Assembly: GCA_963576565.1 (NCBI GenBank)
Contig: OY755042.1
Span: forward strand, 7,030,372 to 7,094,371
DNA from: Aspidapion aeneum
Lineage: Eukaryota; Arthropoda; Insecta; Coleoptera; Brentidae
Direction of reading: 5' to 3'
DNA: 64,000 nt
Each line of letters opens with the position of its first letter. Positions within the stretch are counted from its first letter, which is position 1. A program made the translations under genes and the position numbers. The notes beneath the pieces are model-generated. The model did no database searches and was not told where the DNA came from. It saw nothing but the letters and a program-made list of their open reading frames with translations. Shown in pieces: positions 27,335 through 38,205 of the stretch.

Positions 27335-29779
27335 CTGGAATGATTTAGGTTTTTTCCTGAGTCTTTTTATTTTTCTGACATGTGTGTTAATTGGTTTAGT
27401 TTTTGAGATACCAGTTATAACATTTTTATTGACGTTAGTTACTTTGGTAGGGATAAATTGGGGGTTCATTTTATTTCGAAGGGTGTTTTTTCTAAAGATA
27501 GTTTGATCTTTTTGAATTTGAGGGGGCTCTTCGGTGTTTTTATTTTGTTTTTGTGTGGTGTGTAACTGTTTTTGATATGCCTTTTTGAAAACTTGATCGT
27601 GAAAAGGTATTAGTTCTTTCTTTCGTTGTTCATTATATTGTTCAAAAAGAGTGAGGTCGTTATTTATGTTTGGTTCGTTCACATAAGGGCCATATAAAAT
27701 TGAAAAGGGGGAACAACCGGTAGTAGAGTGAATACTTTGGTTATATATTAAGATGGCTGACGTCATTATGTTTTGAGGTGTCTCATCGGGATTTTGCATT
27801 TTCAAGATACGTAATTTTTCTAACAAAGTTGAATGTAACCTTTCGATGGGGCTATTAGAAGAGGAGTTAGCGGGTGTTGTATAATGTAAATCGATACAAA
27901 ATAGTTGACAGAACTCTTTAAGGAGATTGTTGTCAAACTCAGTTCCTTTATCTGTCACAATTTTTTGACAGGTGTTATGGTGGGAAAAATAATGTCTTAA
28001 TTTGCTAAGAATAGTAACGGCGTTTCGATCGGAGATAAAATAAGCTTGTGCATATTTTGAAAATGAATCAATGATAGTTAAAAATTGACAATTTGAAAAT
28101 CGAAAAACGTCCATATGAAGAGTTTTAAAAGGTTTTTCGGCCAATAAGGGTCCTTCATATGCTATTTTGTAAGGGTGTCTTTCGTACTTATTCTGTAGGC
28201 ATATTTCGCAGGTGTTTATAAAGTTGGTAATAGAGTCTCTTAGTTTAGGCCAATAATATTTTTGTTTTAAATGATTGTAGGTTTCAGTTATGCCGTTATG
28301 ATTAGATTTGTGGTAATTTGCTATTATTTCTGTTTGCTGTTCGGTATTAATGACATCTGTTACATAAATGTTTGAAAAAATAAGTTTTGCATGAGGGTTT
28401 AAAATTCCTGAAGGTCGATTGTATGGGGGTCTTTGATAGTGTTGCCTTGACGGACCAATTGTTGATGTCGACATAGGGGTTGGCTTGTCTAAAATGGGTT
28501 TATTTTGTGGGGCGAAGGCGTTAGTTGGTCTTCCAAAATTTTGAAAATTTTGAGGTTGATTTTGAAAAGGTCTAGGTTGATTAAAATTAAAGTTAGGTTG
28601 TCTAAATTGAGAGTTAAAAGGTGGATTAAAATTAAATTGTCTGGTAAACTGAGGGTTCGAAAAAGGTTGCATAAACGGGTTAAAACGTTGTTGGGGTGGT
28701 TTTGGTCTTATTTGATTAGTTTGGGGGTTGCGATTAAAATTTTGGTTTTGTCTAAAGTTATTGTTGGGTTTTAAAAATGAATTATTTCCTTTGTGCAAGT
28801 TCGAGTTATTACTTGTAAAATTGACTTGCGCTTCTACTATGTTATTACTCATGACGTCCTTGTAGGCTTCGTCTAAAGTTGCAGGAGTTTTAAGCATAAG
28901 AAGCGTTTTTAAAGAGTCTGGGGAGTTTGCGGTCAAAATTAAAACAGATACTTTTTCTACTTGAGATATAAGCAGTAACTTTTGTGCGTTATCTGCTACT
29001 TCACATTGAATTTTTCCAAAAATTCTTTGGCAAAAGGCCTTAAGTCTATCGATAAACTGCAAAATGTCTTCGTTTGCGTCAATTTTAATGTACTGAAGTT
29101 CTTGCATCAAAATTTCGTGATTAATTGGATCACCAAATTTTTGTCTTAAAGCTAACTTAATTTTTTCAAAAGTATTTAAATCTGGCCTTTCTAATAGAAA
29201 ATTTTGAGCTTTGCCTACCAGTTTCGATTTTATGGCAGACAGGACCAATTTTTGTTGCTCAATAGAATTACCAAAATAAAGTTCATAAAATTCTTGTACA
29301 GAAATCAAAAAACTTTCTAAATGGGATTGACTGCCATCAAATGTGGGCAACAATGACGTGTAAAATTTAAGATTTTCCATTGTGTTAGAAAGTTCTTCGT
29401 TTTGTAAAGTGTTATCTAATTGGTTACTACTAACGCTACTTAAACTACTGTTAAAACTAGTGTTTAAATTTGCAAAATTTAAAGAATCAAAATTTTCTAA
29501 AAATCTATTTTCTAAATTATTTTCAGTATTTTCTTCTAAACTTTCTTCTATACTTTCTAATTGCTGTTGAGTGTCTAGTCTCGATGTCGACTGACCACTT
29601 AAATTTCTTAAACTACTTTGCAAACTACTTATTTGCTCAAAATTTAAATTTAAAGACGGTTTCTTCAAACTTGCTAGATAGTTTTCAATTTCAGTTTTAA
29701 CGTTTTCTTTCTTATTTTCTGCTCCTAATCCTAGTTTTGTTTTGTTCTTTTCTAAAATATTCTTTAATCGCCTAGGCAT
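27275..29779 (-). CDS. Gag-integrase fusion ORF of errantivirus-type element
   Basis: Uninterrupted ORF of 834 codons from ATG (a TTG four codons upstream is also open). The first ~440 residues are Gag: a capsid-like domain around LPTFDGSQSHLESFL, then a long Asn/Pro/Phe/Gln-rich, Cys-free tail that would serve RNA binding. By residue ~475 the ORF is in integrase: an HHCC zinc domain (NYHKSNHNG ... CEICLQNKY), then a catalytic core with the Asp of HMDVF, the Asp of TDKGTEFD and the Glu of SPIERLHS, the last two separated by 35 residues as in DD35E. Protease, RT and RNase H, normally between Gag and integrase, are absent without a frame break. Last 35 nt overlap env. Confidence 0.92.
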   Translation of the reverse strand: MPRRLKNILEKNKTKLGLGAENKKENVKTEIENYLASLKKPSLNLNFEQISSLQSSLRNLSGQSTSRLDTQQQLESIEESLEENTENNLENRFLENFDSLNFANLNTSFNSSLSSVSSNQLDNTLQNEELSNTMENLKFYTSLLPTFDGSQSHLESFLISVQEFYELYFGNSIEQQKLVLSAIKSKLVGKAQNFLLERPDLNTFEKIKLALRQKFGDPINHEILMQELQYIKIDANEDILQFIDRLKAFCQRIFGKIQCEVADNAQKLLLISQVEKVSVLILTANSPDSLKTLLMLKTPATLDEAYKDVMSNNIVEAQVNFTSNNSNLHKGNNSFLKPNNNFRQNQNFNRNPQTNQIRPKPPQQRFNPFMQPFSNPQFTRQFNFNPPFNSQFRQPNFNFNQPRPFQNQPQNFQNFGRPTNAFAPQNKPILDKPTPMSTSTIGPSRQHYQRPPYNRPSGILNPHAKLIFSNIYVTDVINTEQQTEIIANYHKSNHNGITETYNHLKQKYYWPKLRDSITNFINTCEICLQNKYERHPYKIAYEGPLLAEKPFKTLHMDVFRFSNCQFLTIIDSFSKYAQAYFISDRNAVTILSKLRHYFSHHNTCQKIVTDKGTEFDNNLLKEFCQLFCIDLHYTTPANSSSNSPIERLHSTLLEKLRILKMQNPDETPQNIMTSAILIYNQSIHSTTGCSPFSILYGPYVNEPNINNDLTLFEQYNEQRKKELIPFHDQVFKKAYQKQLHTTQKQNKNTEEPPQIQKDQTIFRKNTLRNKMNPQFIPTKVTNVNKNVITGISKTKPINTHVRKIKRLRKKPKSFQVPDPVPPDIDEPQPGPSGQ

Positions 29780-30173
29780 CAAGAAAGTCAAAAAAACTTA
29801 CATAACAATCGAGGATAAATCCATAAGGCTTGTTCTGTAGAGGTTACGCCACCAAAAGGAATCCTATAAATGGGGGTTGACTTTAGCTTTTCTGCCTATG
29901 ACACCGGGCTCAGTAGGGATGTGTCGTTGGTTAGGCTTTTGGCTTCGGCGGGACTCATACAACACGGTAGACGTCACTAGCTTCAACTCCAGGCTTTATT
30001 CCACAACACTTCTTTACGTTCGACGTCGTAAAAGGTATTTTCTTTTAAGAAAAAGTTCACAATTCGTACGGGACGTAAAGTTCGGTTTGAATAGCGCACT
30101 AAGACTTAAAAGTCACTTTCGTACAACGGAAAACCGATAAAGGACGAAATCGCACTATCCTGTTCGCAGCGCC
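29780..30173 (-). other. 5' leader with primer-binding site
   Basis: About 390 bp of untranslated leader between the 5' LTR and the gag start codon (ATG at 29779-29777). The first 17 bases contain the tRNA-complementary site, compatible with a serine-type tRNA end (inference). A splice donor for env mRNA should lie in the leader or early gag, but none was assigned. Confidence 0.6.
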
Positions 30174-30390
30174 AATTAAATACGAAGTCCGGTGACGTAG
30201 CTTTTAAAAAACTTTTTATTTGAAAAGACTACAAAAAATACTTATAACTAAAATGACCAATACAACTTGTAAAAGTATAATGATACCTAATTAGACCATT
30301 TGGGTGCATATATAAACTTCAATGTACGGCGTCAGCAATATATTTGTTATTACAAACAAGATGAGATGTTATTATTCCAGGGATATTACT
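30174..30390 (-). repeat. 5' LTR of errantivirus-type element
   Basis: 217 bp, same sequence as the 3' LTR. On the minus strand the transcription start would lie here; the primer-binding site follows immediately at about 30174-30157. Confidence 0.95.
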
Positions 30391-30870
30391 CGCGCATACT
30401 GGCTTGGATTATGCAGGGCCTATAAATTAATTCATAAATACAGGGATGCAAAAACTTTATTGCTGCTATAAGACGATTTGTCGCGAGACGTGGTAGACTT
30501 CAGTGCTTGTACAGTGATAACGCTTTGGGGTTCAAAAAGGCAAATAAGGATTTGATTGAGTTATCAAAGATTTCTGCCGAAAAAAAAAGTATTGGATGGA
30601 TCTGGATTCCGCCCAGCGCTTCCTCATTCGGAGGTATTTGGGAGCGCGGTATTCGTTCGGTCAAAAGCCATCTAATACGCGTTATAGGCCAGCAACATCT
30701 GACATACGAGGAGATGTATACAGTAGTATGCCAGATTGAGGCCATTTTGAATTCGCGTCCTCTTAGTCCAATGTCTAGCGATGCAAATGATCTGAATGTT
30801 CTTACGCCAGGTCACTTCTTGACCTTGGAACCCTTGTCAGCAGTACCCATCAAGGTAGAATAAAGGGGAG
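30391..30870 (+). pseudogene. Pao/BEL integrase, C-terminal part
   Basis: Continuation of the gene broken at 25566. TGLDYAGP-type core at 30402, then (30507-30863 frame) WIPPSASSFGGIWERGIRSV, YTVVCQIEAILNSRPLSP and LNVLTPGHFLTLEPLS, the conserved Pao/BEL integrase C-terminal block. Small frameshifts separate the pieces, so the host element was decayed before or after the errantivirus-type insertion. Confidence 0.88.
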
Positions 30871-31960
30871 CCGCTCCAAGCATTTGTATAATGCAACAGA
30901 AAGTGGCATCCCTAGACATGGCTTAGAGTCGTACCAATATGTCTGCTTAACAGGGCCGCACTCAATACATTTATTTATATTTCTTTTTAATTCAAGTTTA
31001 CAGCTTCTTCTCGTCAAGGGATATGGAGAAGGTTACTTAAATTTGTGAAAAATTGGTTCGGTTTGGTTCGGTTTCGGTTCGGTTCGGTTCGGTTTCGGTT
31101 CGGTTCGAAATTGTGATAAGATTTTTTTTACTTTTAAGAAAAAATAATGTTTATAAAAATACCAATATATTAACTCACTCATAGTCACTTTCCTAATCAA
31201 AATGTGCCTTACTATCAAAAATCGATTGTCCGGGGCCATAGCGTATTTCGTGGGCTTTTTGATGAAGATTTTACGACACCTGTTTTAGTTGATTACTAAT
31301 GATCCCACCAACACTGCCTGGTTGATTTCTCGCCGTGCGGCCAGGCCGCACGGCTAAAATCGCTCATATAAATGGAAATAGTCTGCGCTGCATGCGACTA
31401 GATCGAATCTTCCAAAATTTGGGTGCCTCTCCACTTAGCAAACGCAGCCGCATAGGTCATTTGTACACTTTTTTGTTGATTAGGAGTTTGTGACAACAGT
31501 ATTTCGTTGTTAAAGATGGACAAAAATAAAATAATTGAATTTTTTTGAGTGCTACAAAAAATATCCTTGCCTGTGGAATCCTAGAGCAGAAGAGTACAGA
31601 TACCAATTATTGCAGAACATGTAAAAATTAAAATCAAAAATTTAAGAACAACATATAATAAATAGTTTTTCAAGCAATTTTTCAATTATTGCTTTACTCA
31701 CTATTTTAATTCCATGACGCAAAACACCTTTTTTGCACAACATTTTCAACAAAAATGACCTATTTCCTCGCGAATTTAGTCGCCTCGTGTAAACGGGGTA
31801 GCGATTCGACTTGCTGCATGGCAAATCGAGGCGACTCGCGACACGACCAAAATTGAACCGTGTAAAAGCCGCTTTAGGGTGTCAATTTTTTTTGTGAACG
31901 ATTTGGCACGCACATCACAATTCAGGTATTTATTCTTTGGTGATCCGTGCTTTGGGTGTC
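30871..31960. other. intergenic, GGTTC microsatellite and unassigned DNA
   Basis: A degenerate (GGTTC/GGTTTC)n run occupies 31054-31108. Otherwise no gene or repeat boundary recognised. Confidence 0.4.
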
Positions 31961-31969
31961 AAAAATATT

Positions 31970-32075
31970 TATATATGGGCAAAATGTGTTTTTAGATTAT
32001 GCCTTATATCTTCTAAACTATTGCACCTGCACAACTATGTTTTATTAAATTAGTAGCTTATACAATTACCCACAG
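31970..32075. repeat. dispersed repeat, inverted relative to 39765-39885
   Basis: Shares TTTTTAGATTATGCCTTATAT, ACAACTATGT and AATTACCCACAGGT with the reverse complement of 39765-39885. Unknown repeat family. Confidence 0.7.
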
Positions 32076-32495
32076 GTCTGCTATGTGAAAAAATTCGAAG
32101 CTGTTTCGAGGCCCCGAAAATTTTTTGTAATTTACAATAAAAAAAGCTTTATTGACTTATACCCTGCGCCATGTCAGCGAATTTGCACCAAACGGCTGCA
32201 ATTGACTACTTCTTAATTTTATACATATACGTAATATTCCAATACACCCGGTTAGCTATTTACTCTATAAGTGGATTTTGAGTATCACATTAAAGGATGA
32301 CAATACGAAAATTGCATAAGTCTGTCCTTTACACGTATACGAAAACGGCCACGCCCGAACGAATCAGCGCCGTCACTAGACTATTGGTATTCCCTTGAAG
32401 AATAGTTTTTTAAATTCCATAAAGAGTATAAAAAAGTTTATAGAATTAAATTTGTTGTAATTATTAGATTCAAAATTTTATATTACGCTACAGAC

Positions 32496-32851
32496 AGCGG
32501 CGTAGCGTGCCCGAAAGGGCGGGGGGGGCGACAGCTAAAAAGGGCGCCTCTGGAAATCTGAAAACTGATGATAAATCGTGTGACAAAAAGGTCAAAAAGG
32601 CGCCTCTCACAAATCTTGCGACCAAAAAAAAAAAAAAAAAAAAAAAAGGTCATCATGTGTGAGGGGGCGGCCGATGAGTCACAAGGGCGCCTCTCACTCA
32701 CGAATCTTGCGGCAAAAAAAAAAAAAGGTCATCATGTGTGAGGGGGCGGCCGATGAGTCACAAGGGCGCCTCTCCCACCTATGGGGCGCCACTACCCTCG
32801 GGGCGGGGGGGGCGACGAACCCCCCGCGCCCCCCCCCACGCTACGCCGCTG
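32496..32851. mobile_element. hAT MITE with exact 8-bp target duplication
   Basis: Inverted ends CAGCGGCGTAGCGTG and CACGCTACGCCGCTG, flanked by GCTACAGA on both sides (32488-32495, 32852-32859). Interior holds two tandem copies of a ~90-bp unit, GTCATCATGTGTGAGGGGGC...GGGCGCCTCTC, separated by poly-A runs. Non-coding. Confidence 0.92.
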
Positions 32852-33312
32852 GCTACAGATACACTATTGTCTTTAAAATGGTGCTGTGTTAGTTTACAAT
32901 AGAAGTGCTAAAACTCAAACAATTAATTTTACGATTTTCTATATAATCTAATAACAGTGTCAAAAATTCTACCTTTCGCACCAAACTTATCCTTAAACAG
33001 TTCCCAAAGTACCTAGGTATTTTTTGCATGCGAGCAGAAAATAATAAAATACGTAGGCATTTGTAAATGGCCGAACAAGGTAGGTAGATAGGTATATTAT
33101 TTTTCTACAGGCGTGAAAAATAAACTACTGCCTCTAGTAAATATCTCTCTGAAAAATTAATAAATAATATTGTTTTGTATCATCATGCATTTTGCGTGCG
33201 AAAAATTGCACTTTTCCGCATTAATTCGGAAAGAAACCTTCCCGTAGCAACAAAGTTATAGTCATAAAAATCACTAAAAACCCCAACTTGACAAAATTTA
33301 ATACAAAGAAAT

Positions 33313-33448
33313 CTCCCCTTTGGTACACTAAGGGCGTGAGTCACATTCATTACACACGTAGCCTTCGCACTTATTGTACCAAACAATAAGGACGTCAGTT
33401 GCGCGTGTAATGAAAGGAAACTTACGCCTTTAGTGCACCAAAGGGGAG
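33313..33448. repeat. imperfect 136-bp palindrome
   Basis: CTCCCCTTTGGTACACTAAG at the left pairs with TTTAGTGCACCAAAGGGGAG at the right, continuing inward with CATTCATTACACACG / CGTGTAATGAAAGG. No coding potential. Confidence 0.75.
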
Positions 33449-33539
33449 AAATACAATTTAAGGTTTTTTCCAAATATATTACGTATTTGGTTTTTTCCTT
33501 AAGCCGTTGACGACATGTTGCGCCTAAGAAGTTCGGTCA

Positions 33540-35420
33540 AGCAGTCGTGTGTGGAAATAGTAGTTTACCTAACTAGTGCGGAAAGTGCCTCTTTTCCGCA
33601 CGCGATTGCAGATGGCCAAACGACGCGATAGCGGAGTTTGGCCAGCAATCAAGTGCGGAAAAGACACTTTACGCACGAGTTAGGTACACTATTTTTTCTA
33701 TAAGCGTGAGGAAAAAACTAAAAATTAATCAGAAAATTATTTATATTCAAAACGTTTTAATCAAATCAATTATTATTATTCACATTCTAGCGGCTTCTAG
33801 AACTGACTGGAGTAGATCTTCGTCCGAAGAATCCATTGAAAATCTGATTTTTTTGTTTGAAAAATTCAAAAGACGCTTGTATCTGCAAAATTGGCTTTGT
33901 TTTGACAGTTTGTTTGTACTTTGTTGCTATGGTGATTTAAGATGCCAAATCTAAAACCACTAGTGTTCATTGTTGTTTGACATTGACAATGACGATATTT
34001 ATACCGGGGAGGTTTAAAACTTATAATTTGAACCTATTTTACTGAAAACTTTATTTTATCGAAAATATTGAAAATATAGCAGAATTTTAGTCAATTTGAA
34101 CATTTTTAGGATATTTCGTGTGCTAGGAAAGATACAAATGTATTTTGAACGGTCTAAATGTTATAGAACACCTCAAAATCGTAACAAATTTACTTTTCCG
34201 CACTAGTGTGGAAAAAATATTTTTCCGCACTAGTGCGGAAAAGTGGCACTTTCCACACTAAAATGCGTGCGGAAAAGTGGACTTTTCCGCACGCTTATAG
34301 AAAAAATAATTTACCTACTCGCGTGCGGTAAAGTAATTACTTTACCGCACGCCGTTCGGTAAAGGTACTTTACCGAACCCGCACCATTTGGAGACCTTAG
34401 CAACGCGGCAATAAGGCAACTTCAATATTTGTTTACATTTTAACAATTTCGTCTAGTTTGACATGTTTATTTATAAATTCATGGGCGCACCCACGTGGGG
34501 GCCCCGGGGCCCGGCCCCCCCCCAAGCCTTAGATTTTTTTACATATTTTCGACATATTTCAGAAAAAAACACAAAAAATAGCTTAAAATTCGACATCATG
34601 AGGCTTCGGGATAGTTTTTGTAAATTGGATGCTCCATATGTTATTTAAGGGTTGAAAAGACACTTTCCGCCTGTGTTAGGTACAATATTTTACCTATGAG
34701 TACCTTTTTTTGTAAATTTAATGTAATTTATAAATAAACATGTCAAATTAGACGAAATTGAAATGTAAACAAATATTGAAGTTGTCTTATTATTGCGTTG
34801 CTAAGGTTTCCAAATGGTGCGGGTCCGGTAAAGTACCTTTATCGAACGGCGGTAAGTAGAGACACTTTCCGCCTGTGTTAGGTACAATATTTTACGTATG
34901 AGTACCTTTTTTTTCAAAAAATTTAATGTAATTTATAAATAAACATGTCACATTAGACGAAATTGAAATGTAAATAAATATTGAAGTTGTCTTATTACCG
35001 CGTTGCTCCAAGATCTCCAAGTGGTGCGGGTCCGGTACACCCAATATGCAAAATCATCTTTTCGCAAAATGATTTAAACACATATTATATAGTTTCTCTT
35101 TATTTTATTAAAAATTATAGCAGACTATTTAATTATTCTGTCAGTTACTCCCTAAAAACTAACTTCTTGCGCGCAGAAAGGTGAAGTTTTCCACATCCTA
35201 GTAGAAAATAGTAAATTTAACAAGTACAAAAATATTACTTTGCCGCATGTAATTGCAGATGGCCGAATAACGCGCTTAGATGGCCGGGCCAGCAATTAAG
35301 TGAAACAAAATTTTACAAGTATTTATTTATATTAAATTTTGACAACGTATATTGTTTTGTCTGACACGTTTGTTTTTAATTTTTTGTCATGGTGTTTTTT
35401 TTTCGCACTAGTGCGGAATA
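33540..35420. repeat. region of GTGCGGAAAA palindromes and a 202-bp tandem duplication
   Basis: TTTTCCGCAC and GTGCGGAAAA recur in opposite pairs (about 33577-33660, 34193-34290, 35403), several as near-perfect palindromes such as TTTTCCGCACTAGTGCGGAAAA. Related GCGTGCGGTAAAG...CTTTACCGCACGC lies at about 34320. Then GACACTTTCCGCCTGTGTTA starts two tandem units at 34659 and 34861, which are inverted relative to 34300-34480. A hAT-type MITE fragment (34482-34610) interrupts it. Confidence 0.7.
34482..34610. mobile_element. partial hAT-type MITE (poly-G family, copy 3)
   Basis: Starts CATGGGCGCACCCACG, contains CCTTAGATTTTTTTACATAT and GAAAAAAACACAAAAAATAGC, then GACATCATGAGGCTTCGGG, and stops before the right terminus. 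Matches 2741-2878. Confidence 0.72.
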
Positions 35421-35444
35421 GGTTTCTTTCCTCAAAACACTATT

Positions 35445-36361
35445 TTTATAGTTTTCCTCGGGCGTGACGAGAGCGTAACCGGCTCTGGAGGCGAAGTGAA
35501 AGCGCAAGGCACAGTGGTCTATGCCAGAAATGCGTTACCTACTATTAGCATATACGTAATTTACGTATATGACTATTAGAGTTTTCAAGCGAGTTAAAGG
35601 CTTCTAGAACCGATTTTCGTGTGCACTTCATTGCTAAAATGTAAGATACAATTTAAATCATTTCTTACACCCTAAGAATGCAAAATCGATTGGTCGTCCA
35701 AAAATCGTCGTGTGCAGGACGTGGTGGGGGTAATTTTTCCAAAAATTTAGAAAAATTTTTTTGCATTGTTTAAATATATAAACTGTGCTCATGATTCCAC
35801 CAAAAGCATATAGTAATATTTCTATCAGAAATATTTATTTTTCAATGTTGAAAATATCGTTCCCAATGCTTTTATATGGAGTTCCCTATTAAACAAGTGC
35901 TCGCCCTGAAAACGCGTATTTACAATAATTTATAACTTATATAAACTCGAGAACCCTTTGCTTAATCAAAAAAACACCTTCTATAAACTTTGTGTATCAA
36001 AGATCAGGGATCACAACGGTTTTAGAAAAATGTCAATCGGACGCATAGTTTTTTTTTAAGTAGCAAAGAGTGATGAAGGGTCACATATTTTACAAATGCA
36101 TGGCGGGACAGGCGAAACGCGACTCTATTAGTCGAGACACACGTAAGATCGCTTTTCGTTGATTATCTCGCTTTTGCCATTGTTTCCCTTAATAAACAAT
36201 GCTTTTGCGTTGCGATGTCCGTGTAGAGTCATGGTAAATTTTTTGACTTGTTATGACAAGAACGTTGAATTAGTTGTTCTTTCTGTGTAATCTAATACAG
36301 TGTTTTCAATGTGTGTATGTAGTCAAAACAGAGTGTATTTAAAATAAACAATATATACAAA
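35445..36361. other. intergenic, nothing recognised
   Basis: No recognisable coding similarity or clear repeat boundary. Confidence 0.35.
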
Positions 36362-36621
36362 CAGTGGCGGATACAGGGGGGGGCCAGAGGCCCCCCCCCA
36401 CCCGAACATATAATTTATTTTTTAGTTTAGCAGCATCATTTATTTAAAATTTGTCAAAAATTCTACTTATTTTTTTTTTAAATTTCGCCTGCGGCGCTAT
36501 TATTCTTATTTAGCTACTAAATTTCACATCTCAATTTCTATCAAAAACCACTAAAAAAAATGTTTTTGATGTTTGCTGCCACTTTGACCCCTGCCCCCGG
36601 GAAATTCTGGATCCGCCACTG
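36362..36621. mobile_element. hAT MITE, 260 bp
   Basis: Inverted ends CAGTGGCGGATACAG and CTGGATCCGCCACTG, flanked by TATACAAA and TATACAGA (7 of 8 identical). Poly-G and poly-C runs lie just inside the left end. Confidence 0.88.
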
Positions 36622-36629
36622 TATACAGA

Positions 36630-38200
36630 GTGTAAATAAGATTTAAGTGCAGAATAAATAAGAAAGCCAAAATTATATTTATTAGTATGATATAAGAAGT
36701 GAAACCAAAATAGGTTTGGGACAGTCACGTGGTATATATTTATTTTTTAATATAATTTTTTGTGACAAGTTTATTTATTACTCTGTCTTTGTCACTTTCC
36801 AATCACCCCGTTTTTAACTTAAGGCCTGCGCAAACACATTATTTGCCCCGATAAGCCTAGGCAGTCCATGTGAAAGATAGATTTGTGCACACTCGATATT
36901 TCTTTTCTATATAAACTTTGCATAACACATTGAAAGTTATCGTTACTTGTTTAGAAACTTTAAAAAATAGTTGTGGTATACCATGTATCCCAGATAAAAG
37001 TTATTACACGGTTTCTTATGAGAATTTTGAAAACAATTACACACAAATTTGGATTATTGGGTAAACATTGGCGCTATTCCGAGCCCAGTCTATTTCAAAA
37101 ATAAAAATATCTATAAAGACTTTTAAAAAATCAAGCAATAAATAAATTATTTTTATTAAAAGCAGTTTTTAGTTTTTGCTTGATATTTGGAAAAACCCTT
37201 GTGGTTATTTTAAATTTTAATACAGCACCTGATTGGGCTCAGAATATAGTCAGTTTTTTCCATTTAACCAGAATTATAATATGTCTTATCATTTCCAAAA
37301 TTCTCATAAGACCCCATGTAGTTACTTTTATCTGGGACACCCTCTATAGTAAGTACTTTTTGAATATTATCTATATGTAAAAATTATACTACCCGCAACT
37401 TAATGAATTATATACGAAGTAACTGGAACGACCACGGCTATATGAGACACTGAGACAAAAATTTAACAGTTTTTTTAGAGTGACAACATACAATAAATGC
37501 TAAGCATTGCAATCTTTCTCTCTCTAGTTCTAATCACCTGTGGTATTCTGTGAACTTAATACTTCAAGGAGATTGTCATTTGTGATTTGTCATTAAAGTG
37601 TTTGTCAATGTTGTCAGTAGCACCTCCTGCGCAGCGTGCTCTCTCTACAAAAAATATCAATATTTTTGCCTCACTTTGCATATAGAGATTATTGCCGTTA
37701 ATAGGTCTTACGAGAATCTCTCAGTTTAGTGCCCTTTTTAGCCTATTAACCTTTCCATCATTTTTGACGTTGGTCAAAGCTGTCACATTATTTATTGATC
37801 CAGGAGACGATGTGAAGCCTTCCAAAAAGGCGCCACAAATGAAATTGCCTTATTTGAAAAAAACTTGCTTGCGATTAAACTCTTTAAAAAAAATCTCTAT
37901 ATCGTTATTTAAAGATGTAGTTGTACATTTACATAGATAGGGTTTTTGGCCACTGTGCGCCGATAAATCAATGTGACGACACGGGTCAAATGTGTGGGGA
38001 CGATATACACCAATAAAATAATATGCATGAGTAAATTAAAGCATGTGTTTAAAAATAACCAATCAGGACATTTTATACTACATTCTACAAGAAGGACACT
38101 CTTATGTACATTTGATATTGCCATTTCTTAATGTTTTCATCAAGAACTGGAAATTACCGTGGGTATTGGAATATTACGTATATGATTTTATATACATTGT
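36630..38200. other. intergenic, nothing recognised
   Basis: AT-rich, no ORF with family resemblance. CTCTCTCTAG simple sequence near 37510. Confidence 0.35.
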
Positions 38201-38205
38201 TTCCA

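Larger units (their letters stand above)
25567..30390 (-). mobile_element. errantivirus-type LTR element, internally deleted, recent insertion
   Basis: 4824 bp with 217-bp LTRs at both ends, flanked by CGCG (25563-25566 and 30391-30394), the 4-bp duplication typical of errantiviruses. Read on the minus strand, the LTR starts AGTAATATCCC and ends GTATTTAATT, matching the AGT...AATT termini of the gypsy/17.6 group. Next to the 5' LTR is TGGCGCTGCGAACAGGAT, a likely tRNA primer site whose first T is the last LTR base. Before the 3' LTR is a polypurine tract, AAGGGTGGAGGAG. Coding: a Gag-integrase fusion and an Env. Protease, RT and RNase H are missing (about 2.5 kb shorter than full elements). 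The two LTRs read as identical by eye. Confidence 0.93.

Noticed and set aside
25567..30390. Treating the LTR element as a full-length active endogenous retrovirus
   Set aside because: Protease, reverse transcriptase and RNase H are absent, so it cannot be autonomous.
37180..37380. 66-codon ORF and similar short ORFs in 36.6-38.2 kb
   Set aside because: No family resemblance, AT-rich codon use and overlapping alternatives; treated as chance.
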